NCBI GenBank assembly: GCA_900468065.1
Contig: UBTA01000021.1
Span: forward strand, 1-64,000
Reading direction: 5' to 3'
Length of the DNA: 64,000 nt
Origin: Hyphomicrobiales bacterium
GTDB lineage: Bacteria; Pseudomonadota; Alphaproteobacteria; Rhizobiales; Rhizobiaceae
The notes below the pieces were generated by a model. That model did no database searches. It saw nothing but the letters and a program-made list of their open reading frames with translations, and was not told the DNA's origin. The stretch's first letter is position 1, and every line of letters starts with the position of its first letter. The position numbers were made by a program, and so were the translations under genes. Shown piece after piece: positions 44,067 through 53,469 of this stretch.

Positions 44067-44662
44067 ACGGGGCTGATGCGGATCAGGTAGGCCTCAGCCG
44101 GCATATCGGAACTGATGCGGCAAGGTCTTTCGATGATGGCACAGTCGAGCCGGGCCAGCTCCTCGCCGTGCTCACCACTATCGATCCGCAGATTGCCAAG
44201 CGACAGAAGCATCGTCATGCCGCCTTCGGCATCGAGAGGATGATCGCCTTCGAACACGCGCCGTTCGACCCGGTGCGCCCATTGGCCCCGCCGGGTCATG
44301 ATGTTGAGATCGACGATGGTGCCCGATACGAGCCGGGCAGATGTTGCTACATCGGCGGGAAAGGCGAGTGGTTGTGATGTTTTGGTCAACACGACGGGCT
44401 TCCGTCCGGTAATATCCAGTTCCATGCCTTCGCCTTCAAGGATCGACAGGGTCCGGTCGATCCCGGCAAAGACCGAGAATGGTCCGTCGCTGGCAACCGT
44501 TGCCATGCTGATGCGCCAGCCGAACGCTGACAGATCTGCCTCCGGCGGAAACACCGCAATCTCCACCGTCTCGCCGCCGCCGTTTTTCCACGGCATGCGG
44601 CGGTAGTCCCTGGCTCTTTGGATGTGCAACTGTCTGTGAGGCGGCGTTTGTGGGTCGTGCAT
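44063..44662 (-). CDS. hutD: HutD family protein
   Basis: This is a 199-residue HutD/Ves-family cupin-like protein. The characteristic start RMPWKNGGGETVEIAVFPPEA lies near residues 22-42. HutD is found with histidine-utilisation genes and is thought to limit intermediates in the pathway, but its biochemistry is unclear. The gene is convergent with the ureohydrolase gene (four-base overlap) and is separated from hutU by the toxin-antitoxin pair. AGAGG lies before the ATG. Confidence 0.88.
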   Translation of the reverse strand: MHDPQTPPHRQLHIQRARDYRRMPWKNGGGETVEIAVFPPEADLSAFGWRISMATVASDGPFSVFAGIDRTLSILEGEGMELDITGRKPVVLTKTSQPLAFPADVATSARLVSGTIVDLNIMTRRGQWAHRVERRVFEGDHPLDAEGGMTMLLSLGNLRIDSGEHGEELARLDCAIIERPCRISSDMPAEAYLIRISPV

Positions 44663-44678
44663 TGCAAACCTCTGTGGA

Positions 44679-44705
44679 GTGGACTAAGTTTAGTGGACTA
44701 AGTCC
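44679..44705. promoter_or_regulatory. Direct repeat and palindrome before the toxin-antitoxin pair, putative operator
   Basis: GTGGACTAAGT occurs at 44679-44689 and again at 44693-44703, and the second copy forms the palindrome GGACTAAGTCC (44695-44705). The site lies in the 54-base gap between hutD and the antitoxin gene, directly before the antitoxin ribosome site (AAGGAGG). This is the usual place for autoregulation by an antitoxin complex. Confidence 0.65.
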
Positions 44706-44716
44706 GAAGGAGGACG

Positions 44717-44983
44717 ATGATGGAAACTGTCAATATTCACGAAGCCAAGACGCATCTGTCGCGCCTGATGGAGAAGGTCTCAAAAGGCGAGTCCTTCATT
44801 ATCGCCAAGGCCGGAAAGCCGATCGGTAAGCTGGTGCCGCTGGATGAGGCAGACGCCCCAAAAAAACGGCGGATCGGTTTCATGAAGGGCATGTTCAAGA
44901 CGCCCGATGATTTCGATACGATGATGGCCGAAGAGATCGAGGAGATGTTTTACGGCAATCCAGACAAGTTTAAAGATCGATGA
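44717..44983 (+). CDS. Type II antitoxin, Phd/YefM family
   Basis: This is a small antitoxin of 88 residues. The N-terminal Phd/YefM fold is seen in VNIHEAKTHLSRLMEKVSKGESFIIAKAGKPIGKLVP (residues 5-41), which binds DNA; the acidic C-terminal tail (DDFDTMMAEEIEEMFYGNPDKF) should wrap and block the toxin. AAGGAGG precedes tandem ATGs at 44717 and 44720. It overlaps the PIN toxin gene by four bases (ATGA), the normal order antitoxin then toxin. Confidence 0.92.
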   Translation: MMETVNIHEAKTHLSRLMEKVSKGESFIIAKAGKPIGKLVPLDEADAPKKRRIGFMKGMFKTPDDFDTMMAEEIEEMFYGNPDKFKDR

Positions 44984-45363
44984 GATTTTTGCTTGATACG
45001 CATTTCCTTCTCTGGGCTGCTGAGGAATCACATCGGCTGCCTCAAGCGGCCGCTGATTTGCTGGAAGATGAAGAAAACGAATTCTTCTTTTCCGTCGCCA
45101 GTATCTGGGAAGTCGCCATAAAGGTCGGCCGCCGTCCCAACTTCGAGATTACCGCCGGCCTGCTGCGGCGGTTTCTCATTGAGAGCGGTTTTCAGGAACT
45201 CATCGTAACGGGCGACCACGCAGTTGCAGTCGAAAGTCTTCCACCTTTTCACAAAGATCCCTTCGACCGCATGTTGATTGCGCAGGCGTTCTTCGAGGGT
45301 TTGGTTCTCTTGACCGTTGACAAGACCGTCGCAAAATACGGCGGTCTTGTCAGGCTGGTCTGA
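44980..45363 (+). CDS. Type II toxin, VapC-like PIN domain ribonuclease
   Basis: This is a PIN-domain protein of 127 residues, a probable VapC-type RNase toxin. Acidic active-site residues are visible in LLDTHFLLWA (Asp6), SIWEVAIK (Glu43), HKDPFDRMLIAQA and LLTVDKTVAKYG. The DTHxxLW start places it in the subgroup paired with Phd-type antitoxins. It ends four bases before the convergent hutU stop, so the pair sits snugly between two hut genes. The RNA target is unknown. Confidence 0.92.
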   Translation: MRFLLDTHFLLWAAEESHRLPQAAADLLEDEENEFFFSVASIWEVAIKVGRRPNFEITAGLLRRFLIESGFQELIVTGDHAVAVESLPPFHKDPFDRMLIAQAFFEGLVLLTVDKTVAKYGGLVRLV

Positions 45364-45367
45364 AGCC

Positions 45368-47041
45368 TCAGTTCCCCAAAATACCCGGCAACCGCAGACC
45401 CTTTTCCTTGGCGCAATCGATGGCGATATCATAGCCCGCATCGGCGTGGCGCATGACGCCGGTGGCCGGGTCGTTCCAGAGCACACGCTCGAGGCGGCGG
45501 GCGGCATCGTCGGTGCCATCGGCGCAGATGACCACGCCCGAGTGCTGGCTGAAGCCCATGCCGACGCCGCCGCCGTGATGGAGCGATACCCAGGTGGCAC
45601 CGGATGCGGTGTTGAGCAGGGCGTTGAGCAGCGGCCAGTCGGACACGGCGTCCGAACCATCCTTCATCGCTTCGGTCTCGCGGTTCGGCGAGGCGACGGA
45701 GCCTGAATCGAGGTGGTCGCGGCCGATGACGACGGGGGCGGAGAGTTCGCCGGTCCTGACCATCTCGTTGAAGGCGAGGCCGAGGCGGTGGCGATCGCCG
45801 AGGCCGACCCAGCAAATGCGCGCTGGTAGACCCTGGAAGGCGATGCGCTCGGCAGCCATGTCGAGCCAGTTGTGCAGGTGCTTGTTGCCGGGCGTCAGTT
45901 CCTTCACCTTGGCATCGGTCTTGCGGATATCTTCCGGATCGCCAGACAAAGCTGCCCAACGGAACGGACCGATGCCGCGGCAAAACAGCGGGCGGATATA
46001 GGCTGGCACGAAGCCCGGGAAGGAGAAGGCGTTTTCCAGGCCCTCATCCTTGGCGACCTGGCGGATGTTGTTGCCATAGTCAAAGGTCGGGACGCCCATG
46101 TCCTGGAAGGCGATCATCGCTTCAACATGTTCGCGCATCGAGGCGCGGGCGGCCTTTTCGACGGCCTTCGGATCGCTTTCGCGTTTTTCCTTCCACTCTC
46201 CCATCGTCCAGCCCTTCGGCAGGTAGCCGTTGATCGGGTCGTGGGCCGATGTCTGGTCTGTCACCATGTCGGGGCGGATGCCGCGGCGAACCATTTCCGG
46301 CAGGATTTCGGCGCAGTTGCCGAGCAGGCCGACGGACTTGGCTTCGCCGGCAGCGGTCCAGCGCGCGATCATCTCCATCGCCTCGTCCAGCGTTTCGGCC
46401 TTTTCATCGACATAGCGGGTGCGCAGGCGGAAATCGATCGAATCGGGATTGCATTCGACCGCAAGGCAGCAGGCGCCGGCCATGACGGCCGCCAGCGGCT
46501 GGGCGCCGCCCATGCCGCCCAGACCGCCGGTCAGCACCCATTTGCCCTTGAGATCGTCGTCATAATGCTGGCGTCCGGCCTCGACGAAGGTCTCGTAGGT
46601 GCCTTGGACGATCCCCTGCGTGCCGATATAGATCCACGAGCCGGCCGTCATCTGGCCGTACATGGCAAGGCCCTTCTTATCCAGCTCGTTGAAATGATCC
46701 CAGGTCGCCCAATGCGGCACGAGATTGGAATTGGCGATCAGCACGCGCGGCGCATCCTTATGGGTGCGGAACACGCCGACCGGCTTGCCCGACTGCACCA
46801 TCAGCGTTTCGTCTTCATTGAGGTCACGCAACGTCTCGACGATCTTGTCGAAATCGGCCCAGGTGCGGGCGGCCCGGCCGATGCCGCCATAGACGACCAG
46901 CTCGTGCGGGTTTTCGGCGACTTCCGGATCGAGATTGTTCATCAGCATGCGAAGCGGTGCTTCGGTCATCCAGGATTTTGCCGTCAGCTTGGTGCCACGG
47001 GCGGCGCGGACGTCGCGGATATTGTGACGAGGATTGGTCAT
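45368..47041 (-). CDS. hutU: Urocanate hydratase
   Basis: HutU converts urocanate to imidazolone propionate, the second step of histidine breakdown, using tightly bound NAD+. The 557-residue length and family segments are typical: [28 protein letters not shown] at the N-terminus, [21 protein letters not shown] near residues 165-185 and [19 protein letters not shown] near 410. Its start overlaps the hutG stop as ATGA. It is the last gene of the minus-strand hut operon (hutI-hutH-hutG-hutU). Confidence 0.96.
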   Translation of the reverse strand: MTNPRHNIRDVRAARGTKLTAKSWMTEAPLRMLMNNLDPEVAENPHELVVYGGIGRAARTWADFDKIVETLRDLNEDETLMVQSGKPVGVFRTHKDAPRVLIANSNLVPHWATWDHFNELDKKGLAMYGQMTAGSWIYIGTQGIVQGTYETFVEAGRQHYDDDLKGKWVLTGGLGGMGGAQPLAAVMAGACCLAVECNPDSIDFRLRTRYVDEKAETLDEAMEMIARWTAAGEAKSVGLLGNCAEILPEMVRRGIRPDMVTDQTSAHDPINGYLPKGWTMGEWKEKRESDPKAVEKAARASMREHVEAMIAFQDMGVPTFDYGNNIRQVAKDEGLENAFSFPGFVPAYIRPLFCRGIGPFRWAALSGDPEDIRKTDAKVKELTPGNKHLHNWLDMAAERIAFQGLPARICWVGLGDRHRLGLAFNEMVRTGELSAPVVIGRDHLDSGSVASPNRETEAMKDGSDAVSDWPLLNALLNTASGATWVSLHHGGGVGMGFSQHSGVVICADGTDDAARRLERVLWNDPATGVMRHADAGYDIAIDCAKEKGLRLPGILGN

Positions 47042-47862
47042 TTTGTTCCCCTTTTGGTGTGTGCCAGTGTCAGCGCTACTGTTTCGATGCGCGTGAGAAT
47101 GTCTTTGAGGTGAATGCGAAGTTTGGCAGCCTTGGCCTCGTCATAGTGGAAAGGCGGGGCTTCCGTGCTCAGGTGCGTGGCTTGCGCCAGTTCCATCTGG
47201 ATGGTTTGAACGCCATTTTCCTGATCGCTGTAATGGCGCGTCGTCCACCCGCCCTTGAAGCGGCCGTTGAGGATGCTGGTATAGCCTTCAGCATTCAAAA
47301 CGACATCGACGGTTGCGTCCTGGATAGCCGGATCGCAGGTCTTGCCCATATCGGTGCCGACGTTGAAGTCCGGCAAGGTGCCTTCGAACAGGAACGGGAT
47401 GTCCGATCGGATCGAATGGCAATCATAGAGTACGGCAATGCCGTGTATGGCCTTCACCCGCTCGATTTCGGCCAAGAGTGCCGCATGATAGGGCGCATGG
47501 AACTCGGCGAGACGGGCGGCGATGTCGGCTTCGGTCGGCTCCTCGCCGTCCTTCCAGATCGGGACACCGTCGAAATCCGTTTCCGGAATGAGGCCGGTGG
47601 TGTTCTGCCCGGGGTAGAGGCTGACGCCTTCCGGATCGCGATTGGCATCGAGGACGTAGCGATGGAAGGTGGCGCGCACCGTCGTCACGTTTGGAAGCAG
47701 ACCATCGTAGAGGTGATGGATATGCCAGTCGGTATCGGTGAGCAGCCGGCCGGTGTCGTTGAGGCGCTCCCAGATGGCTGGCGGGACATCGGTGCCGGTG
47801 TGCGGGAAACCGAGAATGATCGGCGATGTGCCCTGTTTGACTTCGAAGACGGGTTTGGTCAT
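47038..47862 (-). CDS. hutG: N-formylglutamate deformylase
   Basis: This 274-residue protein is N-formylglutamate amidohydrolase, releasing glutamate and formate as the last step of the five-step histidine pathway. Family segments include [36 protein letters not shown] (residues 18-53) and [20 protein letters not shown]. This is not the manganese formimidoylglutamase that is also called HutG in Bacillus. Together with HutF it shows the route goes through formylglutamate. The gene follows hutH after a gap holding a 139-base repeat. Confidence 0.94.
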   Translation of the reverse strand: MTKPVFEVKQGTSPIILGFPHTGTDVPPAIWERLNDTGRLLTDTDWHIHHLYDGLLPNVTTVRATFHRYVLDANRDPEGVSLYPGQNTTGLIPETDFDGVPIWKDGEEPTEADIAARLAEFHAPYHAALLAEIERVKAIHGIAVLYDCHSIRSDIPFLFEGTLPDFNVGTDMGKTCDPAIQDATVDVVLNAEGYTSILNGRFKGGWTTRHYSDQENGVQTIQMELAQATHLSTEAPPFHYDEAKAAKLRIHLKDILTRIETVALTLAHTKRGTK

Positions 47863-47904
47863 TGAAATTTCCTTCCCGATTTTCTTATGGGGTATTCAAC
47901 TTCT

Positions 47905-48043
47905 CCGTCATTCCTGTGCTTGTCACAGGAATCCAGCGCGCCCAAGTCCTTGGGCGCGGAAGACTCGTTCAGCGGCGAAACCAGTTCATTCACGGCGCCG
48001 ACGCGCCGTGGCTGGATTCCTGTGACAAGCACAGGAATGACGG
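47905..48043. repeat. 139-bp repeat element with 33-bp perfect terminal inverted repeats
   Basis: Bases 47905-47937 (beginning CCGTCATTCCTGTGCTTG) and 48011-48043 are perfect inverted copies. Each arm itself folds (CCTGTG..CACAGG). Inside are two more hairpins: CGCGCCCAAG / CTTGGGCGCG with a two-base loop, and CACGGCGC / GCGCCGTG with loop CGAC. It codes for nothing. It resembles the palindromic intergenic repeats common in rhizobial genomes and lies between hutH and hutG inside one operon. Confidence 0.85.
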
Positions 48044-48093
48044 CATTGCTTGGGCTCCCCTGGGAAAATGAAGAGAGTTGCGGGGCGTTCATA

Positions 48094-49629
48094 TCACGCC
48101 TCCAGGACCGGCAGAATGCCGTTTGAAACCGCGGCATTCAGTGCGCCGGTGGCAATGAGGTCGCTGGCTGCCTTGAGGTCGGTCGCCATGTAGCGGTCCA
48201 CCTCTAGCGTTGCGACGACCTTGCGGATCGCGCCGATGGCATTGGTCAGTTCCGGGCTGGTGACGAGCGGGGCGCGGAAATCGATGCCCTGGGCTGCCGT
48301 CAGCGCCTCGATGCCGATGATGGAAAAGAGGTTGTCAGTCATCTGCAGCAGGCGACGGGCGCCGTGGCAGGCCATCGAGACATGGTCTTCCTGGTTGGCC
48401 GAGGTCGGCGTCGAATCGACCGAGGCCGGGTGCGACATCTGCTTGTTTTCAGACATCAGCGCTGCGGACGTGACTTCGGCAATCATCAGGCCGGAGTTGA
48501 GGCCTGGCTTCTTGGCGAGGAACGCCGGCAGGCCATAGGAGAGGGCCGGATCGACCAGCAGCGCGATGCGACGCTGTGAGATCGCGCCGATTTCGCAGAT
48601 CCCAAGTGCGATCTGGTCGGCGGCGAAAGCCACCGGCTCGGCGTGGAAATTGCCGCCGGAGACAACGGAATTGTCCGACAGGACCAGCGGATTGTCGGTG
48701 ACGGCATTGGCCTCGATTTCCAGCGTGCGGGCAACGGAGCGCAGAAGATCGAGGCAGGCGCCATCGACCTGCGGTTGGCAGCGGATGCAATAGGGGTCCT
48801 GAACCCGCTCGTCACCTTCGATATGGCTTTCGCGGATGACCGAGCCCTTGAGCAGGCCGCGCAGGGCGGCGGCGGCATCGATCTGGCCCTTGTGGCCGCG
48901 TAGTGTGTGGATATCCGGATGGAACGGTGCCGAGGAGCCCATCGCCGCATCGGTCGAAAGCGCGCCGGTGATCAGGGCCGATTGCGCCGCACGATGGGCG
49001 CGGAAGAGGCCTGCCAGCGCAAGGGCGGTCGAGACCTGCGTGCCGTTGATCAGCGCTAGGCCTTCCTTGGCGGCCAGCACGACCGGGATCAGGCCCGCGC
49101 GTTCCAGCGCTGTGCGGCCGTCCAGCTGTTCGCCGTTGAAGAAGGCTTCACCTTCGCCCATCATCACCGCTGCCATATGGGCAAGCGGGGCCAGATCGCC
49201 GGATGCACCGACGGAACCTTTTTCCGGGATGACCGGGATGACGCCTTTGTCGAGCATGCCCTCGATCAGGCGAATGAGTTCGAGCCGCGTGCCGGAAGCG
49301 CCACGACCGAGCGAAACCAGTTTCAGCGCCATGATCAGGCGGACGATGTTTTCAGCCAGCGGCTGGCCGACACCGCAGCAATGCGACAGGATCAGGTTGC
49401 GCTGCAGGGTGGCGACATCGGCAGGATCGATCTTGATGCTTGCCAGTTTGCCGAAGCCGGTGTTGATACCGTAGACCGGCGCATTGCCGGCGGCGATTTC
49501 GGCGATGCGGGCAGCGGCTTTTTCGATGCCCTTGTCGAAGGACGGATCAAGCCGGGCGGGTTCGCCGGTCCAGTAGATGGTTTCGAGGGTCGAAAGCGGG
49601 ACGGAGCCCGGCTGAAGAATAAGAGTCAT
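48094..49629 (-). CDS. hutH: Histidine ammonia-lyase
   Basis: HutH removes ammonia from histidine to give urocanate, the first step of the pathway. The 511-residue protein carries the intact MIO-forming triad Ala142-Ser143-Gly144 in [14 protein letters not shown]. It also keeps Tyr53 (VYGINTGFG), His83 (LSHCCGVG), [28 protein letters not shown] and the QEDHVSM glutamate. It is thus a normal enzyme, unlike the paralogue at 40460-41953. It follows hutI by 48 bases and precedes hutG. Confidence 0.97.
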   Translation of the reverse strand: MTLILQPGSVPLSTLETIYWTGEPARLDPSFDKGIEKAAARIAEIAAGNAPVYGINTGFGKLASIKIDPADVATLQRNLILSHCCGVGQPLAENIVRLIMALKLVSLGRGASGTRLELIRLIEGMLDKGVIPVIPEKGSVGASGDLAPLAHMAAVMMGEGEAFFNGEQLDGRTALERAGLIPVVLAAKEGLALINGTQVSTALALAGLFRAHRAAQSALITGALSTDAAMGSSAPFHPDIHTLRGHKGQIDAAAALRGLLKGSVIRESHIEGDERVQDPYCIRCQPQVDGACLDLLRSVARTLEIEANAVTDNPLVLSDNSVVSGGNFHAEPVAFAADQIALGICEIGAISQRRIALLVDPALSYGLPAFLAKKPGLNSGLMIAEVTSAALMSENKQMSHPASVDSTPTSANQEDHVSMACHGARRLLQMTDNLFSIIGIEALTAAQGIDFRAPLVTSPELTNAIGAIRKVVATLEVDRYMATDLKAASDLIATGALNAAVSNGILPVLEA

Positions 49630-49677
49630 AAGTCAGTCCTCACCAATGCGCGGAGCCAGGCTCACGCGTCTCCAATT

Positions 49678-50928
49678 TCAATGTCCGTTGCGGACGCGCG
49701 CATAAAGCGGGTTGAAGCCCATGCGGTAGACGAGTTCGGCCGGTCGCTCGATATTCCAGATGGCGAAATCGGCCCATTTTCCGGGTTCGAGTGTCCCCAC
49801 TTCGTCGACCAGTCCCAGCGCACGTGCCGCCTCCCGCGTCACGCCGGCAATGCATTCGGTGACCGTCATGCCAAAGAGCGTTGCTGACATGTTCATGGTC
49901 AGGAGAAGCGACGTCAGCGGCGAGGTGCCCGGATTGTTGTCGGTGGCGATCGCCATGGCAACGCCTGCCTTGCGGAACAGGTCGACCGGCGGCTTCTTGG
50001 TTTCGCGTATGAAATAGAAGGCGCCGGGCAGGATGACCGCGACGGTGCCGCTCTTCGCCATCGCTTCTGCGCCGGCCTCATCGGTGTATTCGAGATGATC
50101 GGCCGACAGCGCGCCATATTCAGCAGCAAGGGCTGCGCCATGCAGGTTGGACAGCTGGTCGGCATGCAGCTTGACCGGCAGGCCGTGGGCTTTGGCCGCA
50201 TCGAAGACCAGCCGCATTTCGTCGGTCGAAAAGGCGATGCCTTCGCAAAAGCCATCGACCGCATCCGCCAGACCTTCAGCGGCGATGGCGGGCAGCATTT
50301 CGCCCACGACCTTGGCGATGTAGCCGGCCTTGTCGCCCTTGAATTCCGGCGGCAGCGCATGGGCGCCGAGGAAGGTCGTGCGGATGGCGACATCGCGTTC
50401 GTCGCCCAAGCGGCGCGCAGCGCGCAGCGCCTTGGCTTCATTTTCGAGGTCGAGGCCGTAGCCGGATTTGACCTCGACGGTGGTGACGCCCTCGGCAATC
50501 AAAGCATCCAGACGGGGAAGGGTTTGTGCGACGAGATCGTCTTCGCTGGCTTGCCGCAGCGAGCGGACGGAGGAAACGATGCCACCGCCGGCACGGGCGA
50601 CCTCTTCGTACGTTGCGCCGGCAAGCCGCATTTCGAATTCGTTGGCGCGGTCACCAGCATGAACGAGATGGGTGTGGCAGTCGATCAAACCGGGGGTGAT
50701 CCAGCGGCGGCCGCAATCGATAATCTCGGCGGCATTTTCGATCGGAAAGGGCAGGCTGGTTTCGTCGCCGACGTAGAGGATGCGGCCGTCCTGAACGGCA
50801 ATGACGCCGTTTTCGACGAGGCCGAGACCCGGCAGGGCGGGGTTCAGGGTCGCCAGCCGTGCATTGCGCCAGAGGCGGTCGCAGGCGGTGGGCCGGGTGC
50901 TGTCTGGTGCCGATTTTATGGAAGACAT
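49678..50928 (-). CDS. hutI: Imidazolonepropionase
   Basis: HutI opens the ring of imidazolone propionate to give N-formiminoglutamate, the third step of histidine breakdown. The 416-residue protein is an amidohydrolase with the metal motif [17 protein letters not shown] near residues 76-92, [10 protein letters not shown] near 150 and a conserved aspartate in [12 protein letters not shown] near 330. It heads the minus-strand hut operon and diverges from hutF across a 99-base gap that contains the HutC-type operator. Confidence 0.96.
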   Translation of the reverse strand: MSSIKSAPDSTRPTACDRLWRNARLATLNPALPGLGLVENGVIAVQDGRILYVGDETSLPFPIENAAEIIDCGRRWITPGLIDCHTHLVHAGDRANEFEMRLAGATYEEVARAGGGIVSSVRSLRQASEDDLVAQTLPRLDALIAEGVTTVEVKSGYGLDLENEAKALRAARRLGDERDVAIRTTFLGAHALPPEFKGDKAGYIAKVVGEMLPAIAAEGLADAVDGFCEGIAFSTDEMRLVFDAAKAHGLPVKLHADQLSNLHGAALAAEYGALSADHLEYTDEAGAEAMAKSGTVAVILPGAFYFIRETKKPPVDLFRKAGVAMAIATDNNPGTSPLTSLLLTMNMSATLFGMTVTECIAGVTREAARALGLVDEVGTLEPGKWADFAIWNIERPAELVYRMGFNPLYARVRNGH

Positions 50929-50956
50929 TATTTTCTAGCCTTTCCTTTTCGTGCTA

Positions 50957-50972
50957 TTATGTATAGACATAA
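50957..50972. promoter_or_regulatory. HutC-type operator between hutI and hutF
   Basis: TTATGTATAGACATAA has inverted arms TTATGT and ACATAA. The TGTATAGACA core fits the TGTNTANACA pattern of HutC and related GntR regulators. It lies in the 99-base gap between the divergent hutI and hutF genes and can control both. Confidence 0.7.
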
Positions 50973-51027
50973 AGAAAATGAGCGCAAGTGGTTTTTTTGA
51001 CCGAAGCAGTCAGGAAAGGATGAGGCC

Positions 51028-52368
51028 TTGACCAGCATTCATGTGAAATCGGCTCTGACGCCGGCGGGATGGCAGAAGGATGTGCGGCTGACGATCAAGG
51101 GTGGCCGGATCGCCATCGTCGAGGCGGGTGCTGAGGCGCAGGCCGGCGACGAGCGCCACGATATCCTGGTGCCCGGCATGCCGAACCTGCACAGCCACGC
51201 GTTCCAGCGCGGCATGGCGGGTCTTGCCGAAACGCGTGGCCCTGGCGCCGACAGCTTCTGGAGCTGGCGCAACGTGATGTACCGCTTCGCCCTGACGATG
51301 ACGCCGGAACATGCCGAAGCCGTTGCCAGCCAGCTCTATATGGAAATGCTGGAAGCCGGTTTTTCGCGCGTCGGCGAGTTCCACTACCTGCATCACGATA
51401 TCGATGGCCGCGCTTATGCCGATATTGCCGAAATGGCGCAGCGGATTGCCTCGGCGGCTTCCCGGACAGGGATCGGCCTAACGCTGCTTCCGGTCTTTTA
51501 CGCGCATTCGACCTTTGGTGGGGCTGCTCCAAACGAGGGGCAGCGCCGGTTCATCAATACGGTCGAGAGCTTCGAGCGGTTGCTCGATGGTTGCCGTTCT
51601 GCAGTCAAGGATTTGCCGGATGGCCGCGTTGGCGTCGCGCCGCACAGCCTGCGGGCGGTGACGCCGGACGAGTTAGCCGCTGTCGTTGCCATGGCAAAGG
51701 ACGGGCCGATCCACATCCATGTGGCCGAGCAGGTCAAGGAAGTGGAGGATTGCATCGGCTGGTCCGGCGCGCGGCCGGTGGAATGGCTGCTCGACAATGC
51801 CGGGCTCGATGGCCGCTGGTGCCTCATCCATGCGACCCACATGACCGATGACGAGACCCGCCGCATGGCTGAGAGCAAGGCGATTGCGGGCCTTTGCCCG
51901 ATCACCGAAGCCAATCTTGGCGATGGTACGTTCAATGCGGTCGTGTTCGGCGAAGCGGGCGGCAAGTTCGGCATCGGCTCGGACTCCAACGTATTGATCG
52001 GCCTGTCGGATGAATTGCGCCAGCTTGAATATTCGCAGCGCCTGGCGCATCGCTCCCGCAATGTTCTGGCTGCCCCTGGACAATCGACCGGACGCGCCTT
52101 GTTTGACGGTGCTGTTGACGGCGGCGGTATCGCGATGGGTATCAAGGCCGGGATTGCCGCCGGCAATCCGGCCGATTTTGTCAGCCTGCGGGCGCCGGAT
52201 GGTGATCTCACGGACGATGCGGTTCTGGACTCCTGGCTTTTTGCCAACGGTACGAAGCCCGACGGGGTCTGGGTGGCGGGCCGCAAGCAGGTCGAGGGCG
52301 GCCGGCACCACAAGCGGGATGAGATATCGGCCAAATTTTGCAGCGTGATGCGCGAACTGTTGGCCTGA
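51028..52368 (+). CDS. hutF: Formimidoylglutamate deiminase
   Basis: HutF deaminates N-formiminoglutamate to N-formylglutamate, the fourth step of the five-step histidine route. It is an amidohydrolase of 446 residues; the metal motif PNLHSHAFQRGMAG lies near residues 51-64 and later conserved parts are HIHVAEQ (near 229) and GSDSNVLIG (near 317). The start is a TTG at 51028 with AGGAAAGGATGAGG upstream, giving the family N-terminus MTSIHVKSALTPAGW. It is co-transcribed with hutC. Confidence 0.95.
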   Translation: MTSIHVKSALTPAGWQKDVRLTIKGGRIAIVEAGAEAQAGDERHDILVPGMPNLHSHAFQRGMAGLAETRGPGADSFWSWRNVMYRFALTMTPEHAEAVASQLYMEMLEAGFSRVGEFHYLHHDIDGRAYADIAEMAQRIASAASRTGIGLTLLPVFYAHSTFGGAAPNEGQRRFINTVESFERLLDGCRSAVKDLPDGRVGVAPHSLRAVTPDELAAVVAMAKDGPIHIHVAEQVKEVEDCIGWSGARPVEWLLDNAGLDGRWCLIHATHMTDDETRRMAESKAIAGLCPITEANLGDGTFNAVVFGEAGGKFGIGSDSNVLIGLSDELRQLEYSQRLAHRSRNVLAAPGQSTGRALFDGAVDGGGIAMGIKAGIAAGNPADFVSLRAPDGDLTDDAVLDSWLFANGTKPDGVWVAGRKQVEGGRHHKRDEISAKFCSVMRELLA

Positions 52369-52457
52369 AGGTTCCGGTTCGCTACCACGTCTTTTCCAGA
52401 CAAGCGGCGCTGAACAGTTTCTGCTAGGACCGAACAGGATGTGTTGAAGGTGAGACC

Positions 52458-53228
52458 GTGGTGAAATCGCAGGAAATCGACCAGGCCGTTGATATGTCGC
52501 TTGCCGAAAGTGCAGGCGAGCTATCGCTGCATCAGCGTATCCTCGGCGATATCGAAGACCGCATCCTGTCCGGCGAATGGCAGCCAGGGTTTCGCATTCC
52601 CTTCGAGGTCGATCTGGCCGAGCAGTATAAATGTTCGCGGATGACCGTGAACAAGGCGCTGACGCAGCTGGCAAAGACCGGGCTGATCGAGCGGCGGCGC
52701 AAGTCGGGCAGCTATGTCACCCAGCCACGGGCGCAATCGGCCGTTCTGGAAATTCGCGATATCAAGCTGGAAGTCCAGTCGCTCGGTCTTGCCTATGACT
52801 ACCGCCTGCTGAGCAAAACCCGCCGCCGCAGCAACACTGATGACAAACACCGGCTCGGTCTCAACGCTGCTGCCCCCATTCTGGAGGTGAACTGCACGCA
52901 TTTCGGGGGAGTGAGGCCATTTTGTTTCGAGCAGCGCCTGATCAATCTGGCAGCTGTGCCCGATGCGGCAGCGGAAACATTTGATCTCGAAGCGCCGGGT
53001 CCGTGGCTTCTGAACCGCGTGCCCTGGAGTGCTGCCGAACATACGATCCGCGCCATCGCTGCCGATGAGGCAATTGCAACGGCCCTGGCAGTCCCGAGCG
53101 GAACGCCGTGCCTGACGGTCGAGCGGCGGACATGGAGCAACGGTTCCTATGTGACCCATGTCCGGCTGATCTATCCGGGCGAACGGCATGCGCTGATTGC
53201 CAACTTCACGCCGTCGCAGCCGAAATAG
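52458..53228 (+). CDS. hutC: Histidine utilization repressor HutC
   Basis: HutC is a GntR-family repressor of the hut genes, released by urocanate. The 256-residue protein has a winged helix-turn-helix (about 25-90, DLAEQYKCSRMTVNKALTQLAKTGLIERRRKSGSYV) and a UTRA sensor domain ending in VERRTWSNGSYVTHVRLIYPGERHALIANF. The GTG at 52458 follows GAAGGTGAG; an adjacent GTG is also possible. The gene follows hutF by 89 bases and is followed by a strong terminator hairpin. Confidence 0.93.
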   Translation: MVKSQEIDQAVDMSLAESAGELSLHQRILGDIEDRILSGEWQPGFRIPFEVDLAEQYKCSRMTVNKALTQLAKTGLIERRRKSGSYVTQPRAQSAVLEIRDIKLEVQSLGLAYDYRLLSKTRRRSNTDDKHRLGLNAAAPILEVNCTHFGGVRPFCFEQRLINLAAVPDAAAETFDLEAPGPWLLNRVPWSAAEHTIRAIAADEAIATALAVPSGTPCLTVERRTWSNGSYVTHVRLIYPGERHALIANFTPSQPK

Positions 53229-53234
53229 GTGAAA

Positions 53235-53274
53235 TGGAAGGGGCGGCGCTGGTTATCCGGCGCCGCCCCTTCCA
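53235..53274. terminator. Strong hairpin after hutC
   Basis: TGGAAGGGGCGGCGC at 53235-53249 pairs perfectly with GCGCCGCCCCTTCCA at 53260-53274 around a ten-base loop, six bases after the hutC stop and just beyond the stop of the convergent small gene at 53283. It probably ends transcription from both sides. Confidence 0.75.
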
Positions 53275-53282
53275 TTGGTATC

Positions 53283-53423
53283 TTACTTCTTCGGCTTTGC
53301 GCCGGAGAGTTTTGGAACTTCCTTCTGGGTCGTCGCGGCGAAAGGGGTTGCTGTCTTGACAGCTTCCTTGTCCTTCTTCGGCTTTCTGACTTCCTTGTTG
53401 CTCTTTGCCTGTCCCTTGGCCAT
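53283..53423 (-). CDS. Small lysine-rich protein (46 aa)
   Basis: This is a 46-residue, strongly basic protein starting MAKGQAKSNKEVRKPKKDKE and ending SGAKPKK. The ATG at 53423 has AAGGA eight bases upstream, and the frame closes just before the shared hutC terminator. The repeated KPKK and lysine-rich content suggest a disordered nucleic-acid-associated protein, but no function is known. I recall similar short lysine-rich proteins in other rhizobia, which supports it as a real gene. It may be transcribed with the upstream 79-residue gene. Confidence 0.75.
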   Translation of the reverse strand: MAKGQAKSNKEVRKPKKDKEAVKTATPFAATTQKEVPKLSGAKPKK

Positions 53424-53469
53424 GTGCTGTCCTTCCTCGTTCGATCTATGGAGGGTGAGCACGGCGGCT

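Noticed and set aside
45872-47113. 413-codon plus-strand frame antisense to hutU
   Set aside because: hutU is unmistakable on the minus strand; the antisense translation has no recognisable feature.
47905-48043. CRISPR-like reading of the repeat in the hut operon
   Set aside because: There is one inverted pair, not a series of direct repeats with unique spacers, and no cas genes are present.
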